Source: Stratiolaelaps scimitus (Eukaryota > Arthropoda > Arachnida > Mesostigmata > Laelapidae). From it: 64,000 bases of DNA. Shown here piece after piece: positions 8,241 to 19,791 of this stretch (within the stretch, counting starts at the first letter, position 1; each line of letters starts with the position of its first letter). The translations under genes and the position numbers were made by a program. Where the stretch lies: the NCBI GenBank assembly GCA_019614645.1, contig JABWDB010000066.1:1240001-1304000 (forward strand), written 5' to 3'. The notes beneath the pieces were generated by a model that saw nothing but the letters and a program-made list of their open reading frames with translations, was not told the origin of the DNA and made no database searches.

Positions 8241-10109
8241 TCAGTAATACAAACCAGGTCTCCGAAGAACTCCTTGGGTCCAATATCTTGGAGGATCTTG
8301 AATACGCTTGGAAGCAATACTTCGATGGCGATTTTGCCCAACCTCTTGCAGTCTCGCATAATTCATGTAGCATTGTGTACAGTACCACAGTACACAGGTA
8401 AGTGAACCACGAATAGCGCTGAGACATCGGTTGACCGCCAGTCGACACAGCCGTCCAAAATAATTTAGAAGAACTCTAAGCGGAATCCCTTGGACGGTCC
8501 GTTCCAATATGAGAACGGCCAATGCTGAGAAAATTCCTGCGATTAGGATTGTCTGCGCGTGTCCGTAGCTGATATTGGACGTTGTCAAAAAAGAACTTCG
8601 GTTTCCCTCGACATGGCTGAGGTGTTGCTGATACTGCTCTTCGACTTTTTTTTCATTTAGGTCATCGACCAGTTTCTGCACATCAACGAATAAACGCTGT
8701 CGCCGTACGTTCGTTACAAACTGGCTACCCTTGAAGAGACCCGTGCTAAGTAGCCACTGAATGTATTTCCTGCCTTGGATAGGACAGAGGGAGACACGAC
8801 TGAACCACAAATAGGCAATTGTAGACTCTTGCTCGGGGAAGAACGTTTCAATTACTCGGATGATTTTTTTGGTATTTGCTGTCGTTTTTACCGGGTACCT
8901 CACCAGTTCAGGGTACTTTCGATCCATGTACTTAAAGAAGACCCCGCCTCTGTATTTATCGAACACACAGACAGCGTCGTATTTAAGCAGTGCCAATATA
9001 GTGCTGTACTTTTCGCCAAACGGGGAGAAAGTTTCCGCAAATGTCCCATCTGTTGAGTTGAAGGGCGTTAACTCATTACAGCCATCCACTGAATGAATCT
9101 TATGAACAGGGGCGAAGGAGAGGTTTTTGACTAGATCACCAGCAAGCACCCACATTACCACCTGGATTAATAGAGACCAAAGGCCTATAGACATGAAGAC
9201 GGACATTCGAAGCCGACGGATAGGTATAGCTTGGTGCGATACCATCATGACGAAGGTGTTGAAAATCGCGTTCTGCATTTGTCCTTGGTAGTGCGAAATT
9301 ACTGCTACCGCAAAAGCAAGGATGAGTAGTGCTGCCATAAAGTTGGGATGAGCAACTAATTCCGATTTTACATTTAGGAGCTGAGGCTTTTGGGGTTGAT
9401 ACACCGAAAAAACGATTGGAGAAGAGGTTCCAATCATGGGCTGATCAATGAAGGGTTCCAATGAACGTTCCGACAGCGGTATCCCTGCCAGACACAAAAC
9501 CCGCGTTCGGTTACCGAGCTTCATCCAGATGTTGTACCCTTCAAGGCTGCTAATGGCGCCGTTGTCGAGGCCGGTGATAGAGACGGGGTACAACTCATTG
9601 ATCCATGTTGAAGGAACTTCGATGGTTCGACTGGAGAGGTCGAGGGGATGTTGAATGATGCCAAGTGGTTTGGCTGGGAACACACCCCAGCCGGTGGCGT
9701 AACTATTATTTGTGTATGGGACGATTGAGAAGTCATTGAACGCGTACAGTCTCTGTGGATCCCGTAGAATTATGTATGCGGTACCGTACGCACAGAAGCG
9801 GAACGCATGCATGAAGAAACCTTGACGAAATTCGGCCGCCGATTGCCTGCTGACGACGAGTATGCGTTGCTGTGGACAGGCAGCAAAGACTTGATGTGGT
9901 GAGATCATGACGAGTTGATCGGGGAACCGGTTATAGAACTCATCACTGTACGGGAACTCGTGAAACACTACCAACAGTGGTAGTTCACGACTCAGTTTAT
10001 GGATCGCGCTGAAGTAGGCTTCCCGGTCAGACTGCGGGATTGAAGGCACTAGTTCAGGATTGAGACCATGACAGGGAAGGAGTAACGCCAAACAAAAGTA
10101 AAACCACAT
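8241..10109 (-). CDS. IR-1, divergent ionotropic receptor (chemoreceptor), intact
   Basis: This is a 622-aa intronless gene. Residues 1-15 (MWFYFCLALLLPCHG) form a signal peptide. The outer ligand-binding region follows, with five N-glycosylation sequons (near 134, 200, 351, 503, 512). A membrane segment is at about 257-273, then a pore-type loop (NTFVMMVSHQAIPI, 284-297), a second segment at 303-323, the S2 ligand lobe (SVDGCNELTPFN to about 510) and a last segment at 517-536. A basic cytosolic tail of about 85 residues ends RRPGLYY. Order and length fit insect divergent IRs, relatives of ionotropic glutamate receptors (ligand-gated channel family) acting in sensory neuron membranes. Ligand is unknown; the classical glutamate-binding residues were not identified. 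IR-2 and IR-3 are close paralogues. The start is supported by the signal peptide and its conservation in all three. Confidence 0.8.
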   Translation of the reverse strand: MWFYFCLALLLPCHGLNPELVPSIPQSDREAYFSAIHKLSRELPLLVVFHEFPYSDEFYNRFPDQLVMISPHQVFAACPQQRILVVSRQSAAEFRQGFFMHAFRFCAYGTAYIILRDPQRLYAFNDFSIVPYTNNSYATGWGVFPAKPLGIIQHPLDLSSRTIEVPSTWINELYPVSITGLDNGAISSLEGYNIWMKLGNRTRVLCLAGIPLSERSLEPFIDQPMIGTSSPIVFSVYQPQKPQLLNVKSELVAHPNFMAALLILAFAVAVISHYQGQMQNAIFNTFVMMVSHQAIPIRRLRMSVFMSIGLWSLLIQVVMWVLAGDLVKNLSFAPVHKIHSVDGCNELTPFNSTDGTFAETFSPFGEKYSTILALLKYDAVCVFDKYRGGVFFKYMDRKYPELVRYPVKTTANTKKIIRVIETFFPEQESTIAYLWFSRVSLCPIQGRKYIQWLLSTGLFKGSQFVTNVRRQRLFVDVQKLVDDLNEKKVEEQYQQHLSHVEGNRSSFLTTSNISYGHAQTILIAGIFSALAVLILERTVQGIPLRVLLNYFGRLCRLAVNRCLSAIRGSLTCVLWYCTQCYMNYARLQEVGQNRHRSIASKRIQDPPRYWTQGVLRRPGLYY

Positions 10110-10846
10110 TTGGAGTTCAGTTCGTATAAATCATGAATGAACGGATCCTGAGACGAACACTTGGATGCGGTATCCAGTTAATGGGATAGAGTATTCAAAT
10201 ATTGAAAAATCTGTTTTGAAAGTTACTTGAGTCAATTAAGACAGGTTGCCGTATCGGATCACAACTCACCGCTTAATGTGACCTCTTCCTTTATACGAGA
10301 TCATCTTTTCCATTTCAGGCCTTTCAGTGCCGTTGTGCAGCATTGCTTCAAGGACCTATAATGTCGATCGTGCTGCATGTGACCTAACGTTTAATTCACA
10401 GATTCTGACTTGAATTGGAGTCACGTGTTCAGCATTCTTCACAGCAACAATGATAGCTGCAGCTGCGCAGCTTCCTCGTTGTACCTCTCTATAGTTCTCT
10501 GCAGAGATCGGTTTATTTCCAGCACGCGGGAATATAGCTCTATTTAAACGGCTTAGACAGCCGTTATTGGCAGTTGTTGCTCGGCTGCCAGCAGAAAGAC
10601 AAAATTGACCACCTTCCCACCTAAGTACGAAAAACACATTCGCATCGGATCGATTTGAAGAAGTTTGCTAGACTCTACCCTCATTTAAACTCGTTCCTCA
10701 CCATATGGATCGGTAAACACGGAGTCGTCAACGAGTTGTCACATGACGTTGTCACCTCTTTGTCGACTGCCAATTTGTGGCGATAACGGGAGAAAAACAC
10801 CTCATTCATCCACTGTCAATTCAGTTCAGAAATATCGATCAATAAC
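10110..10846. other. Upstream region of IR-1 with family-A repeat, ending in a target-site duplication
   Basis: The first 600 bp aligns with the upstream regions of IR-2 (29828-30432) and IR-3 (37822-38484), so it may hold the shared promoter. From about 10718 the family-A repeat starts (ACACGGAGTCGTCAACGAGT). The last 13 bases (10834-10846, ATCGATCAATAAC) are the left copy of the target-site duplication made by the R1-type insertion. Confidence 0.7.
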
Positions 10847-13697
10847 GGCCTCCTTCCGCTAAATGACGGGAAAGTGCCCTCCTTCTTCGCACAGACGGGA
10901 CAGTCCTTCGTTGACCTAACTCTAGTCAACAAAGCGGCTTTCGCAGAAGCAGCCAATTGGCAAGCAATGGACCAAGAAGATAGTATGAGCGACTACAGGT
11001 ACATCTGCTTTGAGCTCCGGTCTCCTGCAAACACCGACCCCATGCCTACCCAAAGCAGGCGGTGGCAAATGCAGAAACTCGACCAGAGAACTCTAACTGA
11101 CGCAATTGATGAAGGCTGTAGGCGGCTGGCGGAGCTAGAAGAAGTGGACGAACACCAGCTTGCTGATGTCCTTGTCTCGGCATGCGAGAAGGCGGGCCCT
11201 CCAGCCCGCCTTCAAACCCGACGTCGGCCGGTCTATTGGTGGAACAAGCAAGTGGACGACGCTCGACGTGAGTGCATCAGGGCCAAAAGAACCTACACAA
11301 GGACATTGAGTTGGCTGAGGGAAAAAGGTCCAGAAGAGAAGGATGCCGCGGAAGCTAAGGGCCGCGTCGAGCTCCAGATAAATGAGTACCGCGCAGCCAG
11401 AAAGAAGCTTCAAGTAGAGATAGCGAAGAGTAAGAGGAAGGCATGGAAAGACTTAATCGAGTCTGTGGGCCGCGACGTTTGGGGTCAGCCGTACAAGATT
11501 GTCATGAGCAAACTCAAGAGGCCGTCCCCGCGAATACTAGCGGAAGTGCTAAGAGAGACAGTAACAACCCTCTTCCCGACACAGCCATGCCGCGGCGGCT
11601 ATGAGCCCCTGGTTCCTCCAGAATACATCCCGGAAGTGACACTCGAGGAGATCGAGCTGGCCAGGGAACGGCTAGCATCCGGGGAAGCCCCTGGCCCGGA
11701 CGGAGTACCGCCCGAAGTAGTCAAGCTTCTAGTGAGGCGGCACCCGAAAATCTTCCAAAAACTGGTCAACAAGTTGATCAGGAAGGAAGGAAGGTTCCCG
11801 GCGGTGTGGAAAAAGGCTAGCCTAGTGCTGATTCCCAAGCCAGGGAGCAACACTGGCGCGTCGGCGTACCGGCCTATCTGCCTGCTTGACACGATGGGCA
11901 AGATACTGGAGATCGTCATTGTCAACAGACTCGACAAGGAGATCAGACAAAGGAACGCGCTTTCGGATACCCAGTACGGCTTCAGAAAAGGTAGATCGAC
12001 GCTGGAAGCCCTGGAAAGAGTCATGAAACGGGCGGACCAAGAACACGCAAAGAGCCCCAGGAAAAGGAACTTCTTGCTCCTAGTTCTGCTGGACGTAAAG
12101 AACACGTTCAATACGATGAACTGGCGAGTGATTATCGAGGCACTGGAAAAAGGGGATCTCCCCATACCTCCGCCGTATCATATCGTCTTACCTAAGCGAT
12201 AGGTCTCTAGTGGCGGGCGGGCAAGAGCACGGAGTCACGGCTGGGGTTCCCCAGGGCTCGGTTCTTGGACCCATGCTCTGGAACCTTGGCTACGACGGAG
12301 TGCTTGAGATCCCTGGTCTTCCGGGAGCCGTGGACTCGACCGCGTATGCCGATGACCTTGCCCTGCTAATAACGGCCAAAACCGAGCGAAAGTTAGAGCG
12401 AACTGCCAATGACGCACTGGCAAAGGTGACTGAGTGGATGGACAATCACCTCCTAAAGCTCGCACCTGCCAAAACGGAAGCGCTGTACCTGACCGGACAG
12501 AAGCGCAAGAAGGGCTTCCGCCTTAAGGTGGCTGGGTGCCAGATAAAGATTAAGACGGAAGCAAAATATCTAGTAGTTATGCTTAACACTGGGCTAAATG
12601 GAAACGCCTATGTCGCCTACGTGAAGAAGAAGGTGGAAAAGGTCGCCCAGAATCTGGCGCGGATCATGCCGCGGGTTGGCGGATCGTCGGAGGGAAAGCG
12701 AAGACTCTTGGCATCCGTTGCAGAGTCGACGGCCCTCTACGGCGCAGCCGTCTGGGGAGACGAGACCATGCGGTCGAAGAGGAACAGAGCCGCCTTGAGG
12801 TCAGCGCAGCGGACGCTCGCGATCAGAGTGTGTAGAGCGTACCGCACGGTCTCAACGGGTGCCCTCTTGGTGCTGTCGAGGATGCTGCCCTGGGATCTTC
12901 TAGCGCGTGAACGTCGTGCCAGGTACATGAATAACGACCTCGACCCGACGAGGGCGAGGAGAGCCACCATTGACGCCTGGCAGAACGACTGGAAAACCAC
13001 GAAAGCAGGCCCGACGGGCCAGATCCCGGGAAATTGCACCCGCCGCCTTATACCGGACCTCAGGGTATGGTACGACTGCGATCACGGCGAACTGACATAC
13101 GGAACCACTCAGGTGCTGTCCGGTCACGGACAGTTCCAAACTTACATGATGAAGATCGGGAAGACGAATTCTGACACATGTGTGCTCTGTGGCTCGGGAG
13201 AGACGGACGACGTGAGTCACACTATTCTCCGCTCCGAGGCCCTGGCCGACGTCAGGAACGCCGGGTCGGAGGCCGTGAAGGACCGACCAGTGAAAGAGAT
13301 CGTGAAGCATATGCTGACGACGATCGAGGCATGGAGGGAAGCGACCACCTTCTTCGACAAGATGATGTTGGAGAAAACGACCAAAGAGGAGGTAAGAAGG
13401 GCCAGGTTCGGGCCAGAGGGCAATAGGCACAGAATTAGAAATAGGGTAGACGAGATCGGTCGAGATGGAGAGCCAGGGAGGGGGGAAGTGATGGGATTGG
13501 TGGGCAGCTCGGCCTCCAACCAGTCCTCGACGCACCCCCGCGGTCCGGCGATGGTGGTATTGCCGCCCTACCTGAACGCGCGTGTAGGTAGGGTAGATTC
13601 GTTACAGAAGGAGATACTCCCACGGTTTCGAAGTAATGCTCACGTAGTCCCGAGCCGCGGGGGTGGAGGTGAATGCACCGGTTTAGTTGGTTTGTGA
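10847..13697 (+). pseudogene. R1-1 ORF2: endonuclease C-terminus and reverse transcriptase, one frameshift
   Basis: The frame is open from 10847 to 12202 and continues in another frame from about 12180 to 13697. The first piece has the end of the endonuclease domain (SFFAQTGQSFVDLTLV, SDYRYICFEL) and early RT blocks (GEAPGPDGVPPEVVK, PWKKASLVLIPKPG, AYRPICLLDTMGKILE, QYGFRKGRST). The second has TAGVPQGSVLGPMLWN, the catalytic AYADDLALL box near 12343 and the thumb. The C-terminal zinc-finger region reads CVLCGSG with a later HTILRSE where R1 elements normally have a cysteine. A single-base shift near 12165-12188 breaks the protein. Otherwise the copy looks recent. Confidence 0.9.
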
Positions 13698-13777
13698 GTC
13701 CAACACTACCCTAATAGCTGCCTAAGGTGTTAGTGCATCAGGCATTCCGGAAACACCCTATAAAAAAAAAAAGAAAA
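10847..13777 (+). mobile_element. R1-clade non-LTR retrotransposon copy R1-1, 5'-truncated
   Basis: The insertion is flanked by identical 13-bp copies of ATCGATCAATAAC (10834-10846 and 13778-13790). The uninterrupted sequence is present at 30543-30560 in unit 2. It starts inside the endonuclease region, covers the rest of ORF2, a 3' UTR and an A-rich tail (13762-13777). This is a typical 5'-truncated product of target-primed reverse transcription. Confidence 0.92.
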
Positions 13778-13790
13778 ATCGATCAATAAC

Positions 13791-14110
13791 AACATAAAAC
13801 AGTGAATGTTGGTCGCTTTGAGCTCCCAGTAGAGTTCATTGTAACTGTAGTTGGTATAACGTCGGAATAGTGTATATCAATCAGAAAGCTGAATTATAAA
13901 ACGTTTAAAAAGTAATCTACAAATGAGAGAGTTTTCTTGATATAAATATTTAATTAGTACATCTTTATTAATTTTCAGTGTAATAATATTAACAAATGTT
14001 TTGTGTGGATGTATGTCCAAGGCCATCTATTATCGCGGATCTAGGGGGCTCCAATTGATCACGTCTCAATCGAGTGCGTGTTCCGAGAACTGAGATTGCA
14101 TTGCTACGTT
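13791..14110. other. Continuation of family-A repeat and flank after the R1-1 insertion
   Basis: Resumes the sequence seen uninterrupted at 30560-30750. It then aligns with DNA near 34008-34070 and 38996-39060 (the CAAGGCCACCTATTGTCG-like words). No coding signal. Confidence 0.7.
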
Positions 14111-14737
14111 GATCGTCTAGTGGTGAACTATTTAGAAAGAAGTTGCCAGCTCGCTTGTCTCTTCTCCTGTCGCTTTCACCAGCGTCTCATATACACCTTG
14201 AAGTGTGTTGGCAGTGAGAGTGTCTGGGCCGGTTAGCCCTCCAGGGCGGACTGTGTGGGCCATACCAGTCATTTCTGCTAGCAGGGTTTCAGATTTCCCT
14301 TTGTAAATCGTATTAGGATAGATCTTCTGGCAGCCCACTTTACCATGCGACTCGAGTTTCTCATCCTACGTGTAGGAGAATTACTGATGAAGGGTTATTT
14401 TTATATTTGGAGATTTGGACAAATGCATTTACCGCGTATTTATAAGGGATACCGCGAGCCACCCAGGCCCAAGTGTGGGACTCGCTGTCACCTTCCAGAT
14501 GTTGATTGGGGGCTCCCAGCTTGTCTTGACAAAGAGAGAATACCCACTAAGCCGCGATCCTCCGCTATGACCCCTGTCAACGTCTGGCACCTCTGTTGGC
14601 ATTACTTCGTGATCCTTGAGAGGCTGGAGAAGAAGCATTGTTCCATTCCGCTTCCGATGTCACCCTATGTTTTACAATATCTTAGATAGACCGCCATCGT
14701 TGTGGTCTTAATTGCTCCAAGCCTCGTCGTGTGTCGA
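14111..14737. other. Degenerate DNA, probably old retrotransposon 3' sequence
   Basis: No gene is recognised. Words such as TTGGCATTACTTCG (near 14598) also occur in the 3' UTRs of R1-type copies at 22345 and 40306, so part of it is likely old R1 3' sequence. Confidence 0.4.
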
Positions 14738-15225
14738 TCAGCGAGTTGCATCTGAAAACCCCGTCCTTTTCTCCCTATTCGCGTAGCACGCATATATCCA
14801 CCTGCGCCTTATCTGTTTAGAAGCGAGAAGCTCCCGCGGCAGCACCTTGGAGGACAGATTCTGTCGAAACCATCCTCGCGGAGTCTTCCTGTTTTTCAGG
14901 ATTAGCAGGGCTTTTTTTCTGTTTTTCTCGCTATGGAGTGCTGCATCTGCCCAGATCGGGGACGCATAGAGTACTATTGTCTCGGCCACTGTTGCGAGTA
15001 GACGTTCCGTTCCTCAGCATGAGCATAGAGAGGTTAAGGGCGCATTTTATAGCCTTGCCTGCGGCGTATTCGACATACCTTACTCATTAGTAGACATACC
15101 TTACCGCCTTACCCATTAGTTCCGTGTCAAGGATAGCACCTAAATACTTGTATATTTTCTTCACTTCAATGATAGTCCCTCGCACCCTGAGAGTCAGTCC
15201 TCAGCATATATTGATTTTGATACCT
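14738..15225 (-). pseudogene. R1-type ORF2 thumb-region fragment
   Basis: Minus-strand reading gives YKYLGAILDTELMG (near 15110-15165), matching the YLGVHLDKSLSG-type block after the RT palm in the full-length copy at 47481-54303. Further on come VAETIVLYASPIWADAALHS and RREL-type residues (14989-14738), equivalent to SVAESIALFGAPSW. Frame changes between the pieces show it is a relic. Confidence 0.65.
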
Positions 15226-16241
15226 TCCGAATACTTGGGAGCTTCTATCAATTCCCCCTCGCCCCTGGCGCCCGGTCGGATAATATCGTCAAAATATTTG
15301 TATCCCTCTTCTTTCATTTCGCGTTCTCTGATTAACAGATCGCTTTCCCATGACACGCCAACCTGGTCCATTTTTACTCCGGCCTCAACCAGCTTCACAG
15401 GTTCCCTGACATCTTTGAGGAACAAGCTCTGGAGGAGACCTTCAGATGTTGTTCCATCTTTTATTTTAGAAGAGAAAATTTTCTTCAAACGCACGGACAC
15501 CATCAGAGACGTTCCAATCTCCATAAAAGTGGGCCGATCCAGTACAAGGTTGATGTGGATGACAAAATCCCTCTACCTGCTAAAACCAACCCTCTGCTGA
15601 GAATCCATTTCTTCCCTAGCTAGTGTTCTATAGACGAGTACCTTAGTCTCCTACGACTACGTTTTGTTTCCCTGTTGGGTCCTGTCCGGAGACGCGGGGA
15701 GAGACTGGTGAAGGAGGACGTCCCTATCAGGCCGGCCAATCTACCCAAGGGTCTCGGTTGCCCGGTCCACCTATCTCCGGCCTACCTGGGTGGGAATGCA
15801 AGGGGGAAGCCAGTCCAGCTAAGAGTGAAGCGAGGCCCCCGGGGGGAAGGGCTTCGGTGGCTCAATCGGGCCCTTCTGTTTCTCCTCTTGCTCTCCCTTA
15901 CCTTAACGATCCCCTCCATGCAGTCTATAACCTCCGTCCAGGCCGCCCTTGATTTGACCATGTGTGCTACGTGTTTTCTGACTGGTTTCCTTACTATTTC
16001 CCTCGAGCCCGTCTGCCTGACTGACACTAGTGACACACATGTATGCTCAATATTATCCACCTCGCCAGAGTCGCACGGCACGCATATGTCCACCTGCGTA
16101 TTTCCTACCTTAACAGTGTAGATCTGTAACTCCCGATGTCCCGTCAGCACCTTTTTTTTTCATTGAGGAAATAGGAGTACATTTTGATCCCGGGACCGAC
16201 TGTGGAAGTCATTACTTCGGGATCTTTTGGATTACATGCTA

Positions 16242-17640
16242 TCACCAAGCTCGCTGACGGGCGGCGAGGTCCTTGGCTTCGATCACCTCAGCGGCGAAGT
16301 TTTTAACTAGTTCGAAGGATGGCCGATCTCTAAGGAGGGCTGCAGCTATTTCTGTGACTGTCATCTCTGCGGTTGCGTGCCCGAGTTTTCTTGTGAGTGC
16401 CAGTCTCTCTTCTGTGAACGCGGCGCATCTACCAAACGTACGTAGAGCGTCATCCTCCTCTCCTGAGGGGCGCATATGGTAGGTTGGCAAGCTCACTTTC
16501 CCGATTCTGTGTCTGTACTTTTCGAAGGTTCCATAGCCTGTGAGGAGTTGCGCAAGTGGGTTCGTAAGGTCCCCGTGTCGGGTGGAGTACCCGGGTGGCT
16601 TTCCCGGCTTTGGGATCAGCACCAGTCGCGCCTTCTTCCAGGGGCCGGGGAAGACACCTCTTCGGAACATCTGGTCTATCATCCTTCGAAAGGCGCTTGG
16701 GTGATCCCGCAGAAGCATCTGGACTGCTTCCATGGGGACCTTATCCAGACCTGCAGCCTTCCGCGGTAGGTGTGACGAACAGGAGCGTCGTCGAACATTT
16801 GAGATATTTGTTATTGTTATTGTTATGATTACTCGTTATGACGCATATTCTCAAAATATTATTTTGAGTGAATATACAACATTATCCTCATTGCAAATTA
16901 TATATGTATTTATCTAATAATTTGACACTGAAATCTCATCAAAATATTCATCAACATTTCAATAAAGTAAAGCTGATAAGGGAGTGAGGTATGACAGTGG
17001 CGATATCTAGCGGATTGATGGGGAACTTCGAATGGGTCCAATTTCCATCTTCCTCAATCGGACTGATCACTCCCGAGTCAACCTTAGAGGCAAAAGGTCG
17101 TTTCAACCTTTCCCTGCGGGGTTCTTCATATCCTCTAAGTTGCCCTGTCTACACCTCCCAACATCTACCGATTCGACGGAGACTTATCTGTGTTCTTCTT
17201 GGTGTAGATAGGAGTTCGCGTAGCGATACGTAATAGTCGGAGCCTCCAGAGGACCGCTTGCACCTCCTCATTTGTAAGCAGCCGGAACTCGACGTACTCT
17301 TCTGTTTGGACAACCGCAGGGGGCGGTCTCTCTGGAAAGAGGGCCGTGATAGTCGCATCTACAACTTCTGGTGGGAGGGTGGGCTGGTCGTGTCTTAAGT
17401 TCTTTCTGACTATTTTGTATCCCTTGCCCCAGGGATTTGTAATTTGGATCTCTTCTACCTCTTCGCATAGCTTGTCCCATTTCTCCCTTTCTTCCCTTCT
17501 TGATCTCCTTTCGCAGTTTCGCCTTTGTGGCCCGGTAGTCCGCCAGTAGTTGTGTCTGTTCCGGGAGGTAGCGGGCGTGTAGGCGTGTCACTAGGCTTCT
17601 TCTTTGATAGCATTTTTTCCGTAAATTAGCTATCCTCGGG
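16242..17640 (-). pseudogene. R1-2 RT and C-terminal region with large internal deletion
   Basis: The piece 16733-16242 begins in RT (RRGVFPGPWKKARLVLIPKPG) and jumps within a few codons to the C-terminal region (QLLTGYGTFEKYRHRIGK). The whole palm, including the YADD box, is gone. Further upstream (17591-17268) the linker and early RT are visible (LHARYLPEQTQLLADYRATK) with frame changes. Between them, about 16790-17000, is AT-rich DNA with TTATTG repeats and no coding match, probably a separate small insertion. A conventional finger motif is absent; CTYHMRPSGEED-like residues replace the usual C-x2-C. Confidence 0.75.
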
Positions 17641-17689
17641 TTCTACCAGTAGCATGGCCGGCGGTGGGCGAGCCTAGAGCCTAGAAGTG

Positions 17690-18299
17690 GCTGTCTATGT
17701 CGTCGTGAATCGTCCACTCGGAGATACCGGTCACTACGTCCTCCGAGGCAAAGGTAAGGTCTAGCGTGGCGGATTGCTGTAGATGGGGTCTACTGAATGT
17801 TGAGCCTGGGGAGTTTACCAAGAGCAGTAGCGAACTTTACCAGGGCCTGCCCTATGTTGGTCGTTTTCTTACTGCCCCATCGTTCGTGCGCTGCGTTGAA
17901 GTCGCCCGCTATGATAAGTTTGCGGCTGTGATTGTGCCTGTAAAGGGAGTTCTGGAGGTAGTCCAGAAAGCTGTCGTATTCTTGGATGTGACAATTAGGG
18001 GATATGTATATGGAATTTAAGATGTGTCTTGCGAGTGCTATAAAAGAGAAGTGTGTTCCCGCCCCTGTGGCTTCTATGTAAGCCTTGGGTGATAGGGTGT
18101 GGATAGGTGCTGTTCCGTTATCTGCTTGACTGGTTGCCGTTTCTAGTTGCCTTCTTGATGGTTCTGACGTTAAAACTACGTTTATCCCTTTTTCGGCTAC
18201 GAACTGGGACGCCAGATCCCAGGCTGCAGGTGACCGGTTGAGGTTTATCTGCTGGATCTTAATAACCATGTTTGGCTTGGGATCTGCGGATATTGTCAA
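17690..18299 (-). pseudogene. R1-2 endonuclease domain, copy A
   Basis: The frame 18299-17790 has IQQINLNRSPAAWDLASQ (the N in the QxNxxRS block), VLTSEPSRR (catalytic E region) and LIIAGDFNAAHERWGS (the G-D-F-N block) of an exonuclease-endonuclease-phosphatase (APE-type) domain. It nicks target DNA in live elements. Compared with copy B it lacks the stretch around 19000-19170, so the C-terminal part of the domain is deleted. Confidence 0.8.
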
Positions 18300-18912
18300 C
18301 CCGTCTCCTGCAGGCCGGGCATTGCATCGAGGTAGCAGCGTGCCCCTCCGCTTTACATGCGTAGCATTTCAGGTGGTTTATTGCCGCCGCGCACTCTTTT
18401 TCCGGTTGTCCTGGTTGTCCGCATCTGAAGCATAGCGGGGTGGTCCGGCGTTCGTCCTTGCATTGTCGTGCCGGGTGGTCGAAACTTAGGCAGTTTGAGC
18501 ACTGCGGAACTGACACTACTTCATCCAGGCGACAGGTGCACAGGCCTACCCGGATACGGCCCTGCCGTAGCAGTTTTCCTGCCATGGTCTCCGGGATCTT
18601 AACGATACAGGAGTTTTCTCCGGTTCGAGTCTTTCTGAAGGCACCCGGGATTACTTCGGTTGCTTTCGCTCCCTCCGCTTCTAGAGCCGTCCTCAGATCT
18701 GATTCCTCCAAGGATTCCTCCATGTTTCTAATGATTAGTGTCTTTTTCTGTGCTGTCACGTGCGCCTTCGCTTCCAGGGTTGTTTTGGCCTGAATCTCTT
18801 GATCTCCTTTCGCAGTTTCGCCTTTGTGGCCCGGTAGTCCGCCAGTAGTTGTGTCTGTTCCGGGAGGTAGCGGGCGTGTAGGCGTGTCACTAGGCTTCTT
18901 CTTTGATAGCAT
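18259..18912 (-). pseudogene. R1-2 ORF1 fragment with chimeric N-terminus, copy A
   Basis: The C-terminal 180 residues are gag-like: CSNCLSFDHPARQC, CFRCGQPGQPEKEC and CYACKAEGHAATSMQC, three CCHC-type knuckles that bind element RNA. The first 38 codons are not ORF1. They are RT-linker DNA read in another frame and joined by the tandem duplication at 18797. The ORF therefore opens with a fusion start (SKKKPSDTPTRPLPPG) that no intact element has. The end overlaps the start of the endonuclease frame, as usual in this clade. Confidence 0.8.
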
Positions 18913-19121
18913 TTTTTCCGTAAATTAGCTATCCTCGGGTTCTACCAGTAGCATGGCCGGCGGTGGGCGAGCCTAGAGTGGGATTTCGAACTGGCTGCCT
19001 CGCAGGCTCGCTCCAGTAGGGCATACACTGTCTCTGGCTCATAATTTGTGGTTGAGGCGGTCTTCTCCCGGAGGATTTCCCGTAGCTTCCCATAGTCAAC
19101 CCTGGGGTGTGACTGTGCCAG

Positions 19122-19791
19122 TTATGGCGGCTGGGGTACGGGTTGGCCGATCTTGTAGGTGATGTAGTGATGACCGAAGTGGCTGTCTAAGTCGTCGTGA
19201 ATCGTCCACTCGGAGATACCGGTTACTACGTCCTCCGAGGCAAAGGTAAGGTCTAGCGTGGCGGATTGCTGTAGGTGGGGTCTACTGAATGTTGAGCCTG
19301 GGGAGTTTACCAAGAGCAGTAGCGAACTTTACCAGGGCCTGCCCTATGTTGGTCGTTTTCTTACTGCCCCATCGTTCGTGCGCTGCGTTGAAGTCGCCCG
19401 CTATGATAAGTTTGCGGCTGTGATTGTGCCTGTAAAGGGAGTTCTGGAGGTAGTCCAGAAAGCTGTCGTATTCTTGGATGTGACAATTAGGGGATATGTA
19501 TATGGAATTTAAGATGTGTCCTGCGAGTGCTATAAAAGAGAAGTGTGTTCCCGCCCCTGTGGCTTCTATGTAAGCCTTGGGTGATAGGGTGTGGATAGGT
19601 GCTGTTCCGTTATCTGCTTGACTGGTTGCCGTTTCTAGTTGCCTTCTTGATGGTTCTGACGTTAAAACTACGTTTATCCCTTTTTCGGCTACGAACTGGG
19701 ACGCCAGATCCCAGGCTGCAGGTGACCGGTTGAGGTTTATCTGCTGAATCTTAATAACCATGTTTGACTTGGGATCTGCGGATATTGCCAA
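19122..19791 (-). pseudogene. R1-2 endonuclease domain, copy B
   Basis: This is the more complete copy of the APE-type domain. It has INLNRSPAAWDLASQ at the start and AGDFNAAHERWG in the middle, then NSPGSTFSRPHLQQSATLDLTF and IHDDLDSHFGHHYITY (19313-19122). The last block stands where R1 elements have the S-D-H catalytic end. A stop and frame change lie near 19280. Only a few residues differ from copy A over the first 169, so the duplication is recent. Confidence 0.8.

Noticed and set aside
8775..9096. Plus-strand ORFs inside IR-1 (also at 28466-28814 and 36406-36808)
   Set aside because: They are antisense shadows of the receptor genes, recurring at the same place in each paralogue simply because the genes are duplicated.
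17766..19512. Two identical 84-codon plus-strand ORFs (17766-18020 and 19258-19512)
   Set aside because: Perfect conservation comes from the tandem duplication of the R1-2 endonuclease region; they are antisense to it.
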